From the NCBI GenBank assembly GCA_030432255.1, contig JAUIHS010000028.1, forward strand, positions 1-55,350: a stretch of 55,350 bases of DNA, read 5' to 3'. This DNA is from Phycisphaerae bacterium (GTDB taxonomy: Bacteria; Planctomycetota; Phycisphaerae; Phycisphaerales; UBA1924). Positions 7,955 through 16,322 of the stretch are shown here, piece after piece (the stretch's first letter is position 1; every line of letters starts with the position of its first letter). The position numbers and the translations under genes are program-made. Below the pieces are notes generated by a model, which saw only the letters and a program-made list of their open reading frames with translations, was not told the origin of the DNA and did no database searches.

Positions 7955-8533
7955 TCAGGAAGTCGCTTCGCCGAGGATGTCGTGCGCGATGTCCACCATG
8001 CGGCGTCTTTCATCCTGGGCGCGACGGCGAAGCACCCCGAAGGCCTCGCCCTCGGCAATCTCTTCGGTCGCCATCAGGACGCCCTTGGCTCGCTCGATGA
8101 CCTTGCGGTGCTCCAGGGCAACCTTGAGGTCATCGACCTGCGACTCCAGTTCCTGAAGCTGTTCGAACCGACTCCATGCGACGATGATCGCCGCCGCGAG
8201 GTCCTCTGCCATGACCGGCTCGATCAGGTAAGCCATCACATGGTCCTGCATGGCCTTCTCGACGAGTTCGAGCGACCGCGCGGCGGTCGCGACGACGGCA
8301 GGCAGTGGTCTTCGATATCCGAGTTCGATTGCGGTGTCGATGCCGTCCCCATCGGGGAAGACGATGCCGGTCACGAGCAGATCCGGCCGCTGTCCGAGGA
8401 CCATCGCCTTGAGTTCGACGATCGTTCCCGCTTCGCCGATGACCCGATGCCGATCACCGACGGCATCGATGATGTCACGTCGAACATCATCGCTTCCGTG
8501 CGCGACCACGATACCGAGGTTCGAGATGGCCAT
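7955..8533 (-). CDS. ANTAR-domain regulator with degenerate receiver
   Basis: A 192-residue protein: a receiver-like domain (about 1-120), a coiled linker (about 120-138) and an ANTAR RNA-binding domain (about 138-192) with the typical RKVIERAKGVLMA segment. ANTAR proteins act as antiterminators by stabilising a dual-hexaloop RNA. The receiver has lost its chemistry. The Asp expected before the P-x-G-D-G loop is Gly56 (LLVTGIVFPDGDG), the conserved Lys is Glu105 (YLIEPV), and the N-terminal acidic pair is missing (AHGSDD). It therefore probably responds to binding rather than phosphorylation, as AmiR does. The ATG at 8533 starts at the first strand with GGAGGA upstream. It is divergent from a BLUF photoreceptor gene 245 bases away. 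Confidence 0.88.
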   Translation of the reverse strand: MAISNLGIVVAHGSDDVRRDIIDAVGDRHRVIGEAGTIVELKAMVLGQRPDLLVTGIVFPDGDGIDTAIELGYRRPLPAVVATAARSLELVEKAMQDHVMAYLIEPVMAEDLAAAIIVAWSRFEQLQELESQVDDLKVALEHRKVIERAKGVLMATEEIAEGEAFGVLRRRAQDERRRMVDIAHDILGEATS

Positions 8534-8778
8534 CCGGGGCTGTCCTCCATACCTGAACCGGTTCCGATCCCCGTTGCTGGTGCGAGCGGGCGGATGAGCG
8601 GGAGCAGTATAGCCTTGCGGGGCGCACATGCTGGTTCGAGCAGAACAGTGAGTTCCGTCCCCGCTGCCGGGCGCATGCGTGCTGCGCGGCAGTACCGGCA
8701 ACGACTTCCGTTTTCCCCCGAACGCGCCCCTCTGCGGGTGACGCGGTCTCTCCTGGCACCAGGGAGTGGAGCAACTCC

Positions 8779-9246
8779 ATGAACGTAACCGACCCGATCT
8801 TCCATCTCGTCTACACCAGCTACCGGGCCGAGGGGATCACTGACGATGACGTGGTTGACGAGATTGTGCTTCCCGCGATGGCCAGGAACCGCCGACTGGA
8901 TGTCACCGGTTGTATCTGGTTCAACCGGGTTCACTTCCTGCAGGTTCTGGAAGGCAACGAGTCGGCGGTTCGCGCGATCTTCGACGATATCCGCGTTGAT
9001 CCACGTCACCACACGATTGACCTGCTGACCGCCGAGATCATCCCGATGCGCAACTTCGAACGATTCAACATGCGCGCCATCACGTCGGATGCACCGGCAT
9101 CCGTACAGGATCTGATCGAGCGGGCGGTGCTGCGAAAAGCGGAGCCGACACGCGTGATTGAGGGGCTCGAGCAACTGGTTCGCCGCGTCATCAGCGACCT
9201 TGCGGTCGTCCCCAACGCACCTCCCGGCGGCGCATCGCTGGCGTGA
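8779..9246 (+). CDS. BLUF-domain blue-light sensor
   Basis: A 155-residue, short BLUF protein that should bind FAD non-covalently and switch a hydrogen-bond network on blue light. The key residues are present: Tyr12 (LVYTS), Asn37 (ARNRRLDVTG) and Gln55 (FLQVLEG), followed by the DPRHHTI segment of the last strand. A C-terminal helical cap of about 55 residues follows and there is no output domain, as in PixD-type proteins. The GGAG ribosome-binding site (8768-8771) can pair with CTCC just before the ATG, a tiny hairpin that might limit translation. The nearest candidate partner is the divergent ANTAR regulator. Confidence 0.92.
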   Translation: MNVTDPIFHLVYTSYRAEGITDDDVVDEIVLPAMARNRRLDVTGCIWFNRVHFLQVLEGNESAVRAIFDDIRVDPRHHTIDLLTAEIIPMRNFERFNMRAITSDAPASVQDLIERAVLRKAEPTRVIEGLEQLVRRVISDLAVVPNAPPGGASLA

Positions 9247-9390
9247 GCGCATCGGCTGACTCCGAGGCCGTGACAGTATGAGCCATCTTTCATGTCGAGT
9301 TCACGGCTCATTCAATGGCCCGGGGTTTAATTGTGGTTGAACAGCGAGCGGAGAGTGATTCCGCTTGACCACAACCGAAAGGATTCAACC

Positions 9391-9717
9391 ATGCCTACGA
9401 CAAACACTGCACTGAGTGAACCGAAGACGGAACATGCGAAGCTGCGCGATATCAAGGATGATGCGGCAGCGGTGAAGGACGACCTTGCAACACTCGCCGG
9501 AGATGCGAAGGATTGCGCCGTCGGCGTGGCGTCTGCGGGCGCTGATACGGCGCGGAAGGGTGCGGAGTCCATGATGAACACCGCCTCCGATATCGCCGAG
9601 CGCACCAGGAGCGCTCACGACCAGGCGTGCGGATATGTCCGGCGCAACCCGACGACAGCGGTCCTGCTGGCCGTCGGTGTGGGTGCTGTCCTCGGTCGCG
9701 TACTGGCTCGCCGGTAA
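9391..9717 (+). CDS. DUF883/ElaB-YqjD-like membrane-anchored protein
   Basis: A 108-residue protein with a long helical, Ala/Asp/Lys-rich N-terminal part and a C-terminal segment YVRRNPTTAVLLAVGVGAVLG, the glycine-rich transmembrane anchor typical of ElaB/YqjD/DUF883 proteins. E. coli members tie ribosomes to the inner membrane in stationary phase; here that is only a family analogy. Ribosome-binding site GAAAGGA. It is followed after 5 bases by a holin-family-like gene, the same order as yqjD-yqjE in enterobacteria. Confidence 0.82.
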   Translation: MPTTNTALSEPKTEHAKLRDIKDDAAAVKDDLATLAGDAKDCAVGVASAGADTARKGAESMMNTASDIAERTRSAHDQACGYVRRNPTTAVLLAVGVGAVLGRVLARR

Positions 9718-9722
9718 TTGCC

Positions 9723-10355
9723 ATGTTCCCAGGACTTGCTGCCATAGCTGAGAGCGCGGTCGACATGGTCGAAGCGCGAGGACGAGCGGTCGTCGAGGAT
9801 GCGAGGCGCATCGCGGTCAACATCCCGCTGCTGGTGATCAGCGGCGTGGTGGGGGGTGCGGGCATCATCGGACTTCTCGCTGCACTCGTCCTCGCGCTGC
9901 AACCGGTCATAGGCACCGCCGCGTCCCTCGCGATCGCGGCGACTCTCGGCACGCTGCTCGCGCTGCTTATGGCGTTGATCGCAGTTCATCGCCTTCCCGG
10001 CGGCGGCGCCGGACAGAGTGATACCGCTGCCGAGGCGGAAGCCGAGGCAGCAACAGAACGGTTCCGCCAGCAGGCGGGCCTGTCGGACGACAGCGCTGCA
10101 TCCGACGGGGCAGACGAGGACCAGCCTTCTCTCACCGAGCGTGCGATTGATGCGGCTTTGGAACGACCGGATGCCGTTGGTGCCGCGGCACTCGCCCTCG
10201 TGGGCGTCGTGGGACCGGGACGGGCACTCAGGATCCTGACGCGCGGCGCCGCGGCGGCGAGTGCTGTGTCTACCGTGGTGCGGAGCATCCAGCAGGATCA
10301 CGACAAGTCATCTGATCGATCGCGTCAGAACGGGCGCATCGACTGTGCCGACTGA
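9723..10355 (+). CDS. Phage holin family-like (YqjE/DUF1469-type) membrane protein
   Basis: A 210-residue protein with an amphipathic N-terminus, two strong hydrophobic helices (IPLLVISGVVGGAGIIGLL and the following VIGTAASLAIAATLGTLLA region), then an acidic linker and a third Ala/Gly/Val-rich segment (AAALALVGVVGPGRALRIL). The two-helix core and the position after a DUF883 gene fit the YqjE group. The C-terminal extension of about 110 residues is unusual for that family and is not recognised. The assignment is moderate; the role is unknown. Confidence 0.6.
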   Translation: MFPGLAAIAESAVDMVEARGRAVVEDARRIAVNIPLLVISGVVGGAGIIGLLAALVLALQPVIGTAASLAIAATLGTLLALLMALIAVHRLPGGGAGQSDTAAEAEAEAATERFRQQAGLSDDSAASDGADEDQPSLTERAIDAALERPDAVGAAALALVGVVGPGRALRILTRGAAAASAVSTVVRSIQQDHDKSSDRSRQNGRIDCAD

Positions 10356-10380
10356 AGCACCGGTTGAGATGAGAACTGTG

Positions 10381-11502
10381 ATGAGCGATCCCCTGGAGTC
10401 GATGAGTCCCGGCATTGTCGCGCTGCTCTGGGCAGGTCGCGTGCTCGGTGCGTTCGTTGTCGTGTGCAGTCTGCTGCCCCTGCTGCCGACGGGATCGTGG
10501 CTCGTACGTGCGTGCGACTTCCCTCGCGCGCAGCTTGCGATGCTGAGCGTGGTGCCGTTGGTGATCATCGCCGGCGTGGCCGTGCGTCATGGCGCGAGAC
10601 TGGAGGCGGGCCTGAGCATCGTCCTGCTGCTCGCGGCAATGTGCTGGCAGGGCTGGCACGTCATCCGCTACACCCCGGTCTGGACTCCAACTGTGCCGAC
10701 CGGGGATGTCGCTGACCTCCGACTTCTGGTCTGCAATCTCGACTACGAGAACGACCGGCATGACGCTGTGCGGCAGGCGATCACGGATACTGATGCGGAT
10801 GTGCTGCTCCTGATCGAGATCAACGACACATGGCGCGAAGCCTGCTCCGATGTGGCTGAAACGTATCCCTTCAGGATCGAGACCATCCGTGACGACGGCC
10901 TCGGCCTGGCGCTGTGGTCGAGACAACCTCTGAAGGATGAGCGGATCGAACATCGCGTTCTTGATGATCGTCCTTCCATCGACGCAACGATCATGGTGAA
11001 TGACCGCCCGCTTCGGTTCATCGGTGTGCACCCGACGCCACCCGGGCTTTCCAAGCGCGGAGAAGACGGCCGCCATGACAGTCGGATACGTGATGCAGAA
11101 CTCGTCCTTGTTGCTCGTGATGTGGCTCAGGATCCCGATGCGTCCTGGCTTGTCGCCGGCGACTTCAATGATGTCGCATGGTCGCATACCACGCAGCTCT
11201 TTGAACGCCTCAGCGGGTTGAACGACCCGCGAGTCGGACGCGGCATGTTCAGCACCTATCACGCCGAGTACGCGCTGCTCCGATACCCGCTCGATCATGT
11301 CTTCGTGTCCGCTGGCATTCACGTGACGCGGCTGGACCGGATCCGACTCCCCGGCTCCGACCACTTCGCAATGCTCGCCGAGCTTGGCATGACAGGCGCT
11401 GCTGAGGGTACCGAGCCGAATGCGGACAACGAGGATCGACGTGAGGCCGAGACGATGGTTGATGAGGGGTTGGAGGATGCCGCTGAACTTGAGGGTCGCT
11501 GA
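10381..11502 (+). CDS. Endonuclease/exonuclease/phosphatase family membrane protein
   Basis: About 373 residues. Three N-terminal hydrophobic segments precede an EEP catalytic domain. The active-site motifs are visible: LLLIEIND (metal-binding Glu), GVHPTPP (His), AGDFND (Asp/Asn), PLDHVFVS and GSDHFAMLAEL (catalytic Asp-His). EEP enzymes cleave phosphodiester bonds in nucleic acids, lipids or nucleotides; the membrane-anchored bacterial class is mostly uncharacterised. The catalytic side is probably periplasmic if three helices are counted. A long acidic tail follows. An ATG 12 bases upstream (10369) is equally possible, because neither start has a clear ribosome-binding site. Confidence 0.85.
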   Translation: MSDPLESMSPGIVALLWAGRVLGAFVVVCSLLPLLPTGSWLVRACDFPRAQLAMLSVVPLVIIAGVAVRHGARLEAGLSIVLLLAAMCWQGWHVIRYTPVWTPTVPTGDVADLRLLVCNLDYENDRHDAVRQAITDTDADVLLLIEINDTWREACSDVAETYPFRIETIRDDGLGLALWSRQPLKDERIEHRVLDDRPSIDATIMVNDRPLRFIGVHPTPPGLSKRGEDGRHDSRIRDAELVLVARDVAQDPDASWLVAGDFNDVAWSHTTQLFERLSGLNDPRVGRGMFSTYHAEYALLRYPLDHVFVSAGIHVTRLDRIRLPGSDHFAMLAELGMTGAAEGTEPNADNEDRREAETMVDEGLEDAAELEGR

Positions 11503-11580
11503 CACCATGGCCCGGGCCGCGAGATGTGCTGAGGTCAGATGGAGCGTGCACATCCCGTTGAAAGTAGGGATGCTGTCGGG

Positions 11581-12915
11581 ATGAACATGGGTGTCATTGC
11601 ACAGTTGTGGGACCGGATCCGCGAGAGCCTCTGGTTCATTCCAGGTCTTCTGATGCTGGGGGCTACCGGGCTGGCCACGGTGACACCGTGGCTCGACCGG
11701 CTGCTCGGTGATGCCTGGCTTCAAGAGATTCCGCTGATCTACTCAGCCGGTCCCACCGGCGCCCGAGCCGTACTCTCAACCATTGCAACGTCCATGATCA
11801 CCATTGCGGGTGTGGTCTTCTCCATGACCGTGGTGTCCCTGCAGCTGGCGTCGTCTCAGTTCGGCCCTCGCCTGCTCAGAACGTTTCTTCGCGATCGGGG
11901 CAACCAGGTCGTGCTGGGTACCTACGCGGGCGTGTTCCTTTACTGCATTCTCGTGCTTCCGAATGTGGATGGTTCGGATGACGCGTCCTTCGTGCCGCGA
12001 ATGGCTGTCACCATTGCGATTGCGCTGGCAGTGCTCGGTCTTGGCATGCTCATCTACTTCATTCACCACGTCGCCCAGTCGATCCACGCGGACGGCGTCA
12101 TTCGTGCCGTATCTGCGGAACTGGAAGAGGTCCTCGATACTCTCTTTCCGGAGCGCATCGGCGACGACCCTGACGAGTCGTCCGCCTCGACAGATGACGA
12201 GAGCGTGACGGAGGGGAAGGCCTCATTTCCGGTACGCTCCGAGTCGGTGGGCTACATCCGGTACATCGACGGAGAGCGTCTCATCGAGACGGCTGCACGC
12301 GGCGACGTGCTCGTTCGCATCGAGAAGCAACCCGGCTCGTTCGTCTTCGCCGACGAGGTCGTTGCGACCATCCTGACTCCGGGACCCGCAGCGAGTGATA
12401 CGGTGATCGCCGAAGTGCGTTCCGTGTTCGCTCTGGGGAACCAGCGCACGGCGCTGCAGGATCTGGCGTTCTCCTTTGATCAACTTGCGGAGATGGCCGC
12501 GCGAGCCCTCTCGCCGGGAATCAATGATCCGACGACAGCGCTTCACTGTATCGATCGGATTGGTGCTGGGCTCCTGGGATTCGCGGCACGTCGCCTTCCC
12601 GCGCGTGTCCGTCTCGACGCTGACGGTGTGCCGCGACTGATTGCCGAATCGGTAGCCCTCACCGACCTGTTGCGGACCGCCGTCGACCCGATCGCCCGTT
12701 GTGCGGGACCGCATCTGGAGGTCACCGAACGCCTGCTCATCATCCTCGGAATGACGTACGAGCAGGCGCGCCGGCCCGAGGATCAGCGATGCCTCGAATT
12801 GCAGGGCCGCTGGATCGTCGAAGACGCGCGCAGCCGGCTCGACATCGAGGCCGACCGAATGCGGGTGCGGGCGGCCGCGGCATGGGTCCCTTCGACGGAG
12901 GACGAGGCCATTTAG
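11581..12915 (+). CDS. DUF2254 integral membrane protein
   Basis: A 444-residue protein with the DUF2254 layout: four transmembrane helices in the first 180 residues, including SMITIAGVVFSMTVVSLQLA and the SSQFGPRLLRTFLRDR motif that marks the family, then a large cytoplasmic part. That part includes ALQDLAFSFDQLAEMAARALSPGINDPTTA, another conserved family block near residue 300. Its function is unknown. Start: ATG at 11581, with a second ATG two codons later. Confidence 0.88.
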   Translation: MNMGVIAQLWDRIRESLWFIPGLLMLGATGLATVTPWLDRLLGDAWLQEIPLIYSAGPTGARAVLSTIATSMITIAGVVFSMTVVSLQLASSQFGPRLLRTFLRDRGNQVVLGTYAGVFLYCILVLPNVDGSDDASFVPRMAVTIAIALAVLGLGMLIYFIHHVAQSIHADGVIRAVSAELEEVLDTLFPERIGDDPDESSASTDDESVTEGKASFPVRSESVGYIRYIDGERLIETAARGDVLVRIEKQPGSFVFADEVVATILTPGPAASDTVIAEVRSVFALGNQRTALQDLAFSFDQLAEMAARALSPGINDPTTALHCIDRIGAGLLGFAARRLPARVRLDADGVPRLIAESVALTDLLRTAVDPIARCAGPHLEVTERLLIILGMTYEQARRPEDQRCLELQGRWIVEDARSRLDIEADRMRVRAAAAWVPSTEDEAI

Positions 12916-12977
12916 GCGTCTCGGAACTGCGGGTCTTGTGACGGCCGGGCTCTGCGTTCGCATGTTGGACGGGAAGT

Positions 12978-13001
12978 GCGCCTCGATCGGGCGGGAGGCG
13001 C
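12978..13001 (+). terminator. Hairpin after DUF2254 gene, possible terminator
   Basis: GCGCCTC (12978-12984) pairs perfectly with GAGGCGC (12995-13001) around a 10-base loop. The T-tract is poor (GCTTATC), so termination is uncertain. Confidence 0.3.
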
Positions 13002-13104
13002 GCTTATCATGATCTGCTGTTCCTCTCTTATGAAGGACAGCTCCGGGCGGTTGGAGGTCGTGTCTCTCAAGTGGGCCCCAGGGCCCGAAACCGGAGATTG
13101 CCCC

Positions 13105-13344
13105 ATGTCGGATGACAGCAACATGCCGCGACCTGACGCCCTGGCGCCCGAGCTGGATGACATCGACCCATCCGAGCCGGAGGGGGACGACGAGTTCGAG
13201 GATGTCGCTGACGACGAAGATGACACGCTGCCGGGGAGTGATGACTTCGAAGCGGTCGTTCCCACACCCACCCATGCCGTTGCGCGGATGCACCTCAACA
13301 CGCTGAACCGCCGCACCGGCGGGTTTGCATGGTTCAGCGCCTGA
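13105..13344 (+). CDS. Small acidic protein of unknown function
   Basis: A 79-residue protein, very acidic from residue 15 to 50 (runs of Asp/Glu such as EGDDEFEDVADDEDDT), ending in a basic/hydrophobic tail AVARMHLNTLNRRTGGFAWF. It has no signal peptide or known motif. Its stop lies 7 bases before the start of the amidase/M23-like gene, so the two are probably co-transcribed and the acidic protein could be a chaperone or inhibitor for the hydrolase; this is inference from position only. Start at 13105 has a GGAG-type site upstream (CCGGAGATTGCCCC). Confidence 0.6.
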   Translation: MSDDSNMPRPDALAPELDDIDPSEPEGDDEFEDVADDEDDTLPGSDDFEAVVPTPTHAVARMHLNTLNRRTGGFAWFSA

Positions 13345-13351
13345 AGCCGAT

Positions 13352-15565
13352 ATGACGTTACCTGATCCCAATGCCGCTGTCGGAGTCGACTCCAACGACC
13401 CCACCCCGGCCGGTTGGACGGCCGGGTGGGTTCATGTCGAAGGGGCAACCATCTACAACTACTGGTACGTCGATCTGCCGGCGCCGTACAGCATTCGCAT
13501 CATGGACATCTCCGATCACGTCCATCAGCACTGGTTCATCAACACCTACAACGCGCACCCCCGACCGGCCAAGCCGCAGCGTGCTCACCGTCCGTGGAGC
13601 CTGCGCAACATCGTCCTGCACCAGTTCGCCGGTGGGCCCGGCTTCGATGTCCTGCACGCGCGGCACATCGGGAGCCATGGCATCTACTCCCGGCTCGAGC
13701 TCTCGGCGGACGACAAGGGCCGGAAGATGAACAGTGCGGGCACGCGGTACGCGCAGTCATCGTATCCCTATCACTTTGTCATTCCGTACTATGCAGATCT
13801 CATCAGCCACCAGATCCTCGTCTACAAGATCCAGGATCTGCGCGTGGCCAGCGTGCATGCCAGCGGTCATCGCGAGATGAGCCTCGGGGTTTCCGTGATG
13901 GGGCACCCACGCACCTACTCGCACCCGACCGGGCAATACGGCACACCCGAGGGGCGACCCGCCGAGCGACAACTCAAGGCGCTTCGCGGCGTCGTCCGCT
14001 ACCTCCAGGACTACTACCACATTGCGGACTCTCACGTCCACGGCCACTTCTCGCACAACGTCCAGTCGCGACGCGAGTGCCCCGGCTATGACGTCGAGCG
14101 CTACCTCCTTGACCTCGAAGATCGACTCGCGACCGCCCACCCCGACGACAACGCGAAGGCGACTCGAACCGCGGCGAGTCCCCGGTACTGCTATCCGATC
14201 CGCCTTCCCGGTCAAGCCGGTGTCCCCGGGCTTGCCCGGGTCTGGGAACGGGATGCTGAAGGGCGCGACAGCGTTGACAACGCGAAGTTGAACAGTGAGA
14301 CACAGCGTGCACGGCAGTACATGGCCAACGCGAGATCGCGCCCGGGAGGCGTCTATCCGCGGGGTCGGCGCCCCATCTGGCACAACGGCGTTCACCTGCA
14401 CCCGGCCGCCGCCGGAGAACCGGTGTATGCGGTGCGGGATGGCTGGCTTGTCGCAGCGAATCTGCGCAAGTCCATCTCGTACCAGCAGCCGGACGGCAGC
14501 AACGTTGACTTCGGCAGTGCGAGTTTCATTCTGCTGCAACACTCCGATCCCCCGGTTGCTGACGCTCGAACATGGTGGAATCCACGTCGAGGGCGCAGGC
14601 GCCCCTATCCGCTCAACTACTACTCGCTTTACATGCATCTACGACCGCTCGCCGCTGCGGCCGATGCCGATGACTTCGACTGGCTCAAGGAACTGCGTCG
14701 TCGCGACAGTGCGCTGCATCGAACGATCACCACCACGGACAGCACCTCGACGTTCGGCAACCTGGCGATTCCGGTGCACACAGGTGAAGTGATCGCAAAG
14801 ACGGGCACCCACGCGCCATTCGCGATCGCGGCCGATGGGACCGCCCTCGCTCGGGCGCTCCAACCGGTTCTGCACTTCGAGATGTTCTCGACGGACAACC
14901 TCCTGGAGAAGTTCGGCTTCAACAATACGGTGGCGAACAACTGGACCATCAACGATCGCACCACGAATCCACTGGTCGAGAGCGCCCACCTGCACCCGCC
15001 GGGCAACTACGGCGATCCCGACCTGCTTGCTCGGCTCAACCAGCGCACGACTGAACTCGACGGCGACGACCCGCACCAGGAGCGCTCCGATCTCGCGCCC
15101 GCCACGGAGCATGCGGACTTCCAGGATGCATTCAGCAAGATCGTGGTTCGCCACATCAGCGAGTGGGCATCGCAGTGGAACCGGATTCCACAGTCCATCT
15201 GGGGTGGCAACGGGACCGGGGGGTGGCGGAACGCACGAGATCAGTGGAACACGTTCCGAAGTGAGTACGTCGATGAAATCCAATGGCTGCGCAATGCGTG
15301 GGCGGTCAATGCACGCCGGACCGACCTGCGGGAATCGACCAATTGGCTGAGCAGCCTCGCCGCGTGGCCCGCCCACCATCGCTTCTTCTACTTTCATCCG
15401 ATCCGGATGCTCAACTGGCTGAACGGTCTGTCTCGCGGCATGCAGCATCCGTTCGCGTGGTACAACGGTTCCGGATCACGCGCGGACAATCCGAGTCCGC
15501 TCCCGGCCAATGCCAAGCACTGGCAGATCACGCCGCGATTCGACTGGGAGCAATCCCTGGCATGA
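13352..15565 (+). CDS. Dual peptidoglycan hydrolase: amidase_2 plus M23-like domain
   Basis: A 737-residue protein without a recognisable signal peptide. Residues about 80-255 fit an N-acetylmuramoyl-L-alanine amidase of the AmpD/PGRP type, with zinc ligands His90 (NIVLHQFAGG), His232 (HGHFSH) and Cys243 (RRECPGY). Residues about 335-515 fit a LytM/M23 metallopeptidase: HNGVHLHPAAAGEPVYAVRDG, then YMHL and VLHFE. The M23 site is altered. The usual Asp ligand is His348 and the first His of HxH is Val506, while His344, His429 and His508 remain. About 200 unassigned residues follow. The gene overlaps the LysM gene by ATGA. Without a signal peptide, delivery may need lysis or a secretion machine; a cytosolic or phage-like origin is possible. 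Confidence 0.75.
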   Translation: MTLPDPNAAVGVDSNDPTPAGWTAGWVHVEGATIYNYWYVDLPAPYSIRIMDISDHVHQHWFINTYNAHPRPAKPQRAHRPWSLRNIVLHQFAGGPGFDVLHARHIGSHGIYSRLELSADDKGRKMNSAGTRYAQSSYPYHFVIPYYADLISHQILVYKIQDLRVASVHASGHREMSLGVSVMGHPRTYSHPTGQYGTPEGRPAERQLKALRGVVRYLQDYYHIADSHVHGHFSHNVQSRRECPGYDVERYLLDLEDRLATAHPDDNAKATRTAASPRYCYPIRLPGQAGVPGLARVWERDAEGRDSVDNAKLNSETQRARQYMANARSRPGGVYPRGRRPIWHNGVHLHPAAAGEPVYAVRDGWLVAANLRKSISYQQPDGSNVDFGSASFILLQHSDPPVADARTWWNPRRGRRRPYPLNYYSLYMHLRPLAAAADADDFDWLKELRRRDSALHRTITTTDSTSTFGNLAIPVHTGEVIAKTGTHAPFAIAADGTALARALQPVLHFEMFSTDNLLEKFGFNNTVANNWTINDRTTNPLVESAHLHPPGNYGDPDLLARLNQRTTELDGDDPHQERSDLAPATEHADFQDAFSKIVVRHISEWASQWNRIPQSIWGGNGTGGWRNARDQWNTFRSEYVDEIQWLRNAWAVNARRTDLRESTNWLSSLAAWPAHHRFFYFHPIRMLNWLNGLSRGMQHPFAWYNGSGSRADNPSPLPANAKHWQITPRFDWEQSLA

Positions 15566-16227
15566 CGGAGTCGCCCACCCATCGTGTTGCCGAAGGCGAG
15601 TGTCTTGCCAGCATTGCCCACGATGCTGGTGTGCCTCGTCAGCGCATCTGGGATCATGCGGACAATGCTGCGCTGCGCGAGGAGCGTGACCCGTACCTGT
15701 TGCGATGCGGTGACCGGCTCACCATCCCGGAACCGGAGGTCGAGGAGGAAGATTGCAGTACTGAGCAGCGTCACAGGTTCCGCCGTCCCGCCCCCCCGAC
15801 GAAGCTTCGACTGAGACTCCTTGAGAACGATGAGCCGCGCGCCGGCCTCGACTGGCGTCTGCTGCTCGATGAGGACATCCTCGCTGAAGGGGTCACGGAT
15901 GATGATGGTGAGTTTGAAACGCCGATCAGCCCGGCCGTGAAAGCGTGCACGCTCGAACTCGGGGATCCAGTTGACGAGGATGACGACGAGGCACCGCCAC
16001 CCGAGCGGTATCACCTGCAACTCGGTGCACTCGATCCCGCCTCGACCATTCGGGGCGTCCAGGCGCGCCTCCAGAATCTCGGATTCTCCCCCGGCCCCAT
16101 CGACGACCTCATCGGTCCCCTGACGCGAGCGGCGATCCGCCAGTTCCAGGAAGCGGCGGACCTGGAGGTGACGGGTGAACCGGACGACCCCACAAAGGAC
16201 GGCCTGGTCGAGCAGCACGGCTGCTGA
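15562..16227 (+). CDS. LysM and peptidoglycan-binding domain protein
   Basis: A 221-residue protein. The N-terminus (HRVAEGECLASIAHDAGV, then IWDHADNAALREERDPYLL and GDRLTIP) is a LysM-like module of a type seen beside contractile-injection or secretion genes. The middle (about 80-145) is a beta-rich, acidic segment. The C-terminus (about 150-215) is a PG_binding_1 fold, with TIRGVQARLQNLGFSPGPID and AIRQFQ. It has no catalytic domain or signal peptide. ATGA overlap with the upstream amidase gene indicates translational coupling, so it probably targets that hydrolase to cell wall. The secretion link is inferred from family resemblance; no VgrG, PAAR or sheath gene lies in this window. Confidence 0.75.
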   Translation: MTESPTHRVAEGECLASIAHDAGVPRQRIWDHADNAALREERDPYLLRCGDRLTIPEPEVEEEDCSTEQRHRFRRPAPPTKLRLRLLENDEPRAGLDWRLLLDEDILAEGVTDDDGEFETPISPAVKACTLELGDPVDEDDDEAPPPERYHLQLGALDPASTIRGVQARLQNLGFSPGPIDDLIGPLTRAAIRQFQEAADLEVTGEPDDPTKDGLVEQHGC

Positions 16228-16322
16228 ATCGATTCGTACGATGCATGCCGCGACCTCGTCTGTCACAGCGTGGTCATCGGGAGTACAATCATCGGTTCAT
16301 CACACACACAGAGGAGACAGAG

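Noticed and set aside
9723..10355. Prophage remnant suggested by the holin-family-like protein
   Set aside because: No other phage gene is near and the DUF883 neighbour gives the yqjD-yqjE arrangement of ordinary chromosomal stress genes.
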